The notes below the pieces were generated by a model. That model saw only the letters and a program-made list of their open reading frames with translations, was not told the origin of the DNA and ran no database searches. 64,000 nt of DNA from Chryseobacterium sp. (GTDB lineage Bacteria; Bacteroidota; Bacteroidia; Flavobacteriales; Weeksellaceae), in the NCBI GenBank assembly GCA_018260475.1, contig JAGLBA010000001.1, positions 255,314 through 319,313 of the forward strand, in the 5' to 3' direction. The translations under genes and the position numbers were made by a program. Positions 61,760 to 64,000 of the stretch are shown piece by piece; the stretch's first letter is position 1, and every line of letters starts with the position of its first letter.

Positions 61760-62752
61760 TTAGTTTTTAATTTCTAAAGTGGCGGCAGGCGCAGGCGTAT
61801 TTGCCACTGCACTGTCCGTACGCATTTGGTTTGCACCAGTTACAGAGGCTTCGGCAGCTTTCTCAGTTTTATCAATCTTACTGTTGCGAAGTTGCTGCTT
61901 TTCGGCTTCAGCCTTCATTTTTTTCTCAATCCTTGTGCGTTGCTCTTCTACATTCTTTTGAACATCGGCAAAACGAATTTTTTCTGCAGCAAGCCTTTCT
62001 CGTAGGCTGGCAGCTGTTTTAGCGGTTTCTGGGATTTCTTTTTCTACAAATTTCGTATAGGCAATCGCGTTATCCAGTCTTTCAGCCTTTAGATCATAGA
62101 TAGAATTTATCGCCAGTTCGTAGCGCGATTTCATGATATAATCATAAATCTGCGGGCGCAATTTCGTACTTGGGAAATCCGACAAAACATTTTCAAAGGC
62201 TACATTTGCAGCCTTATACTCTGCCATTTTGAAGTATTGTTTAGCATTTTCAAACGCTTTCAATTCCAATTTATAATTCACCTCTTCGATCAGCTCTCGG
62301 ATGTTTTTTGAACGCTCTGAATTGGGATAGTTATTTAGAAATTCCTGAAGTTCGTTCAGAGCAGATTCGCTGGTACTTTGATCCAGATTATAGTCCATAG
62401 ATCCTTTGTAATAGCCTTGTGCTGCCATGTAGGCTGCTTCTTCCGCACGCGGATCTTTAGGAAAATTTACAGAAAATTTCTTGAAATGGTGCGCCGCTTC
62501 TCTATACTTTTCTTCATAATACTCCGCATACGCAGATTTGAAGAGCACATCCGCAAGATCATCGGAATCGGCTACCAGTTTGGCCGCTCTTTCATAGAGC
62601 GAAAGCGCCTGAGTCCATTTCTTTTTGGCATACATCTCGTCGGCCGTTTTCAGGATTAAGGCTTTATCTGCGCTTTTCATGGCGTTGTCGAACTGCCTGT
62701 TACAAGATGCTAATACGAGCGAAATGGCCAATATGCTGATTATCTTTTTCAT
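61760..62752 (-). CDS. bamD: Outer membrane assembly lipoprotein BamD
   Basis: A 330-residue outer-membrane lipoprotein of the BAM complex. Signal MKKIISILAISLVLASC, lipidated Cys at 17, then tetratricopeptide repeats (about 40-220: ALSLYERAAKLVADSDDLAD, AAHHFKKFSVNFPKDPRAEE, ELQEFLNNYPNSERSKN). The C-terminal region is a charged helix (about 245-300) and a loose tail. Its promoter places transcription start at or next to the ATG (see 62757-62787). Confidence 0.93.
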   Translation of the reverse strand: MKKIISILAISLVLASCNRQFDNAMKSADKALILKTADEMYAKKKWTQALSLYERAAKLVADSDDLADVLFKSAYAEYYEEKYREAAHHFKKFSVNFPKDPRAEEAAYMAAQGYYKGSMDYNLDQSTSESALNELQEFLNNYPNSERSKNIRELIEEVNYKLELKAFENAKQYFKMAEYKAANVAFENVLSDFPSTKLRPQIYDYIMKSRYELAINSIYDLKAERLDNAIAYTKFVEKEIPETAKTAASLRERLAAEKIRFADVQKNVEEQRTRIEKKMKAEAEKQQLRNSKIDKTEKAAEASVTGANQMRTDSAVANTPAPAATLEIKN

Positions 62753-62756
62753 AAAA

Positions 62757-62787
62757 CAAATTTAGCAGAAGAGTTCTGCTGTTACAA
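62757..62787 (-). promoter_or_regulatory. Complete promoter of bamD containing a perfect inverted repeat
   Basis: On the minus strand TTG (62785-62787) and TAAATTTG (62757-62764) are 20 bases apart. The -7 box begins only 12 bases before the bamD ATG, so the mRNA is probably leaderless. AGCAGAA-GAG-TTCTGCT (62764-62780) is a perfect 7-base inverted repeat between the two boxes, an ideal repressor position. Confidence 0.6.
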
Positions 62788-62840
62788 TCTGCAAAAATAA
62801 AATATTTTTGCCAAGTATGGGCTTTTTATGATACTTTAAC

Positions 62841-63482
62841 TTACGCACCCACTTCCGGCATGAAGCCTAATAAAGAAAATATAGTTTGGTAGGCGTTGCT
62901 CCGGATTTTTTCTTCCGCTTGGGGGAGGTATTTTTCATCCGTGGCATTCGGGAGGAAATTCTGATAAAAAGATCGGTTCCGAATCACAAAAAGTGCCGGC
63001 CCTATGATGGTAGTGAGGACATCTTCTGATTTGGGAGCATGATGAAACACTCCAGAAGCAACACCTTTCTTGATGACTACATCTATATTTTCGCAGGCGG
63101 TCTTATAAAATTCAAGCAAATCATCGGTAATTAAATTTGTGTGTCGAATTTCTTGACGCACGAACCCATGAAAATAACTGTACTTAAATATTTGCCCAAT
63201 GATAAACTTGATAATTTCTTTCATTTGCATTTCTGGGCGCCCCTCACGGATGGTCTCACTAAACTCCGAAAGACTCTCTCTGGCGCGCTGCACACGGTAT
63301 TGGTATAGGTGTGCCAGCATTTTTTCCTTCGAGCCAAAGTAGTAAGAAATCATCGCTACATTAATGCCCGCCTTGGCTGAGATATCCCGTACGGAAGTGC
63401 CATCAAAACCTTTCTGGGCGATTAATTCTTCTGCAATATTGAGGATATGGATTTGTTTTTCAGTAAATTTGTTCTTCATCAA
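62841..63482 (-). CDS. TetR/AcrR-family transcriptional regulator
   Basis: A 213-residue repressor-type protein. The N-terminal HTH (about 10-55) reads FDGTSVRDISAKAGINVAMI then SYYFGSKEKMLAHLY, a good TetR signature. The C-terminal ligand-binding half is variable and does not reveal the inducer. Upstream, TAAACA-AG-TGTTTA (63525-63538) is a likely own operator. No efflux operon follows it in this window: bamD is next on the strand but has its own promoter. Confidence 0.92.
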   Translation of the reverse strand: MMKNKFTEKQIHILNIAEELIAQKGFDGTSVRDISAKAGINVAMISYYFGSKEKMLAHLYQYRVQRARESLSEFSETIREGRPEMQMKEIIKFIIGQIFKYSYFHGFVRQEIRHTNLITDDLLEFYKTACENIDVVIKKGVASGVFHHAPKSEDVLTTIIGPALFVIRNRSFYQNFLPNATDEKYLPQAEEKIRSNAYQTIFSLLGFMPEVGA

Positions 63483-63524
63483 AATCAGTTTTGTGTTTAA
63501 GTAAAATTAAAACTATTTGCTGAA

Positions 63525-63538
63525 TAAACAAGTGTTTA
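63525..63538. promoter_or_regulatory. Candidate TetR operator
   Basis: Perfect 6-2-6 palindrome TAAACA-AG-TGTTTA, 43 bases upstream of the TetR ATG. GTGTTTA recurs at 63493-63499 and 63556-63562. It lies between the divergent TetR and TatD genes. Confidence 0.45.
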
Positions 63539-63604
63539 GAAACAAATTTTTCTGAGTGTTTAATTTTTTTTAATGCTTCTGAGCAACTGTCAGATCATTT
63601 TGTT

Positions 63605-63612
63605 TAACTTTG
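63605..63612 (+). promoter_or_regulatory. -7 promoter box TAACTTTG for the TatD gene
   Basis: Exact TAnnTTTG, beginning 11 bases before the ATG at 63616, which predicts a leaderless or near-leaderless mRNA. Confidence 0.4.
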
Positions 63613-63615
63613 ATA

Positions 63616-64000
63616 ATGCAATTTTTCGATTTTCATCACCACGATTTCACGAAACCCGACGGAATTTTTAACTTAATAAAAACCGACATCCCGCCAAAAG
63701 GATTTTTTTCGGTAGGCATTCATCCGTGGTATATCAATCATAACTGGGAAGTGGAATTTGAAAAAATCAAAGATCTTTCTCAACAGGAAAACTGCGTAGT
63801 CATAGGGGAATGCGGGCTGGATGGGTTGATAAAAATCCCCGAGGAACTACAACGGAAAATATTTTTAAAACATACCGAATGGGCTCAAACCATCGGGAAA
63901 CCGCTCACCATTCACTGTGTGCGGCGCTTCCCGGAAATAATTCATTTAACCAAAAAAATATCGGTTCCAAAAGTGATCCACGGTTTCAACAAAAACAAAG
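63616..64000 (+). CDS. TatD-family metal-dependent hydrolase, C-terminus beyond window
   Basis: The frame is open from the ATG at 63616 to the right edge (128 codons). It begins MQFFDFHHHDFTKPDGIFNL: the family's metal-binding HxH is here HHH. Then FFSVGIHPWYIN (the GxHP motif), VIGECGLDG (GE(I/C)GLD motif with metal Glu), LQRKIFLKHTEWAQTIGKPL and TIHCVRRFPEII (HxR) follow. TatD enzymes are DNases or related phosphohydrolases. The final His/Asp motifs lie outside. Confidence 0.88.
   Translation, partial: MQFFDFHHHDFTKPDGIFNLIKTDIPPKGFFSVGIHPWYINHNWEVEFEKIKDLSQQENCVVIGECGLDGLIKIPEELQRKIFLKHTEWAQTIGKPLTIHCVRRFPEIIHLTKKISVPKVIHGFNKNK

Noticed and set aside
1..64000. CRISPR arrays, insertion sequences, integrases, rRNA or tRNA genes
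   Set aside because: I read for regular spaced repeats, transposase or integrase motifs and tRNA T-loops and found none. The only short tandem repeat (41176-41207) has two copies and no spacers.

Overview
The window is chromosomal sequence from a member of the Bacteroidota, class Flavobacteriia, most likely the Chryseobacterium/Kaistella/Epilithonimonas group (Weeksellaceae). This is inferred from the gene content: an alternative complex III operon, gliding lipoprotein GldH, glutamine synthetase III, exosortase F, the Bacteroidota-type RNA polymerase omega, and several flavobacterial DUF families. Many genes also carry the Bacteroidota sigma -7 box TAnnTTTG (sometimes with a -33 TTG) and lack Shine-Dalgarno sites. 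The DNA is AT-rich, densely coded, and almost entirely housekeeping or lineage-core in character. I see no complete insertion sequence, prophage, CRISPR array, rRNA or tRNA.

Layout. 1-1.4 kb: two secreted proteins of unknown role, one cut by the window edge. 1.5-3.3 kb: rplY and prs. 3.5-6.4 kb: an outer-membrane pair, a GDSL-family lipoprotein and a FadL-type porin. 6.7-10.9 kb: a RicT/PSP1 protein, gldH and a class A penicillin-binding protein in one tight operon. 11-14.5 kb: selO, a polytopic membrane protein and a SPOR protein. 14.7-23.2 kb: the six-gene alternative complex III (actABCDEF), which passes electrons from menaquinol to cytochrome c. No terminal oxidase gene follows it.

23.2-29.3 kb: a lipoprotein, apt, a TPR membrane protein, ribH (with a terminator-like hairpin inside its coding sequence), a GT2/ArnT-like glycosyltransferase pair and a YpfJ zinc protease. 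29.5-38.1 kb: glutamine synthetase III, an NlpC/P60 hydrolase, a DUF6909-type protein, an M1 aminopeptidase and coaX, separated by decayed stretches that include a shattered fic gene. 38.6-42.7 kb (minus strand): tadA, a DUF6702-type protein, a LOG-family protein and a probable amino-sugar recycling cassette: a MurU-like nucleotidyltransferase, a stand-alone RapZ C-terminal domain and an AmgK-like kinase. This cassette is transcribed divergently from the exosortase F pair (42.7-43.7 kb).

43.7-53.6 kb: a CDF metal transporter, asd, a small membrane protein, a TonB-dependent receptor, and nadC/nadB with a transglutaminase-like gene and a frameshifted acetyltransferase between them; then rnhA. 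53.7-57.4 kb: dnaB and fumC around a 720-base decayed interval holding a GC-rich structured element and a helix-turn-helix remnant. 57.4-63.5 kb: the conserved flavobacterial block recN, DUF4835, coaBC, rpoZ, bamD, then a TetR regulator. A TatD-family gene is cut by the right edge.

I did not find a clear new multi-gene system. The points most worth checking are the AmgK/RapZ-C/MurU arrangement, the hairpin inside ribH, the predicted leaderless bamD promoter with a perfect inverted repeat, the DUF6909 protein with a nucleoside-phosphorylase-like C-terminus, and several decayed genes. All assignments were made by reading the sequence. No database search or structure prediction was run.
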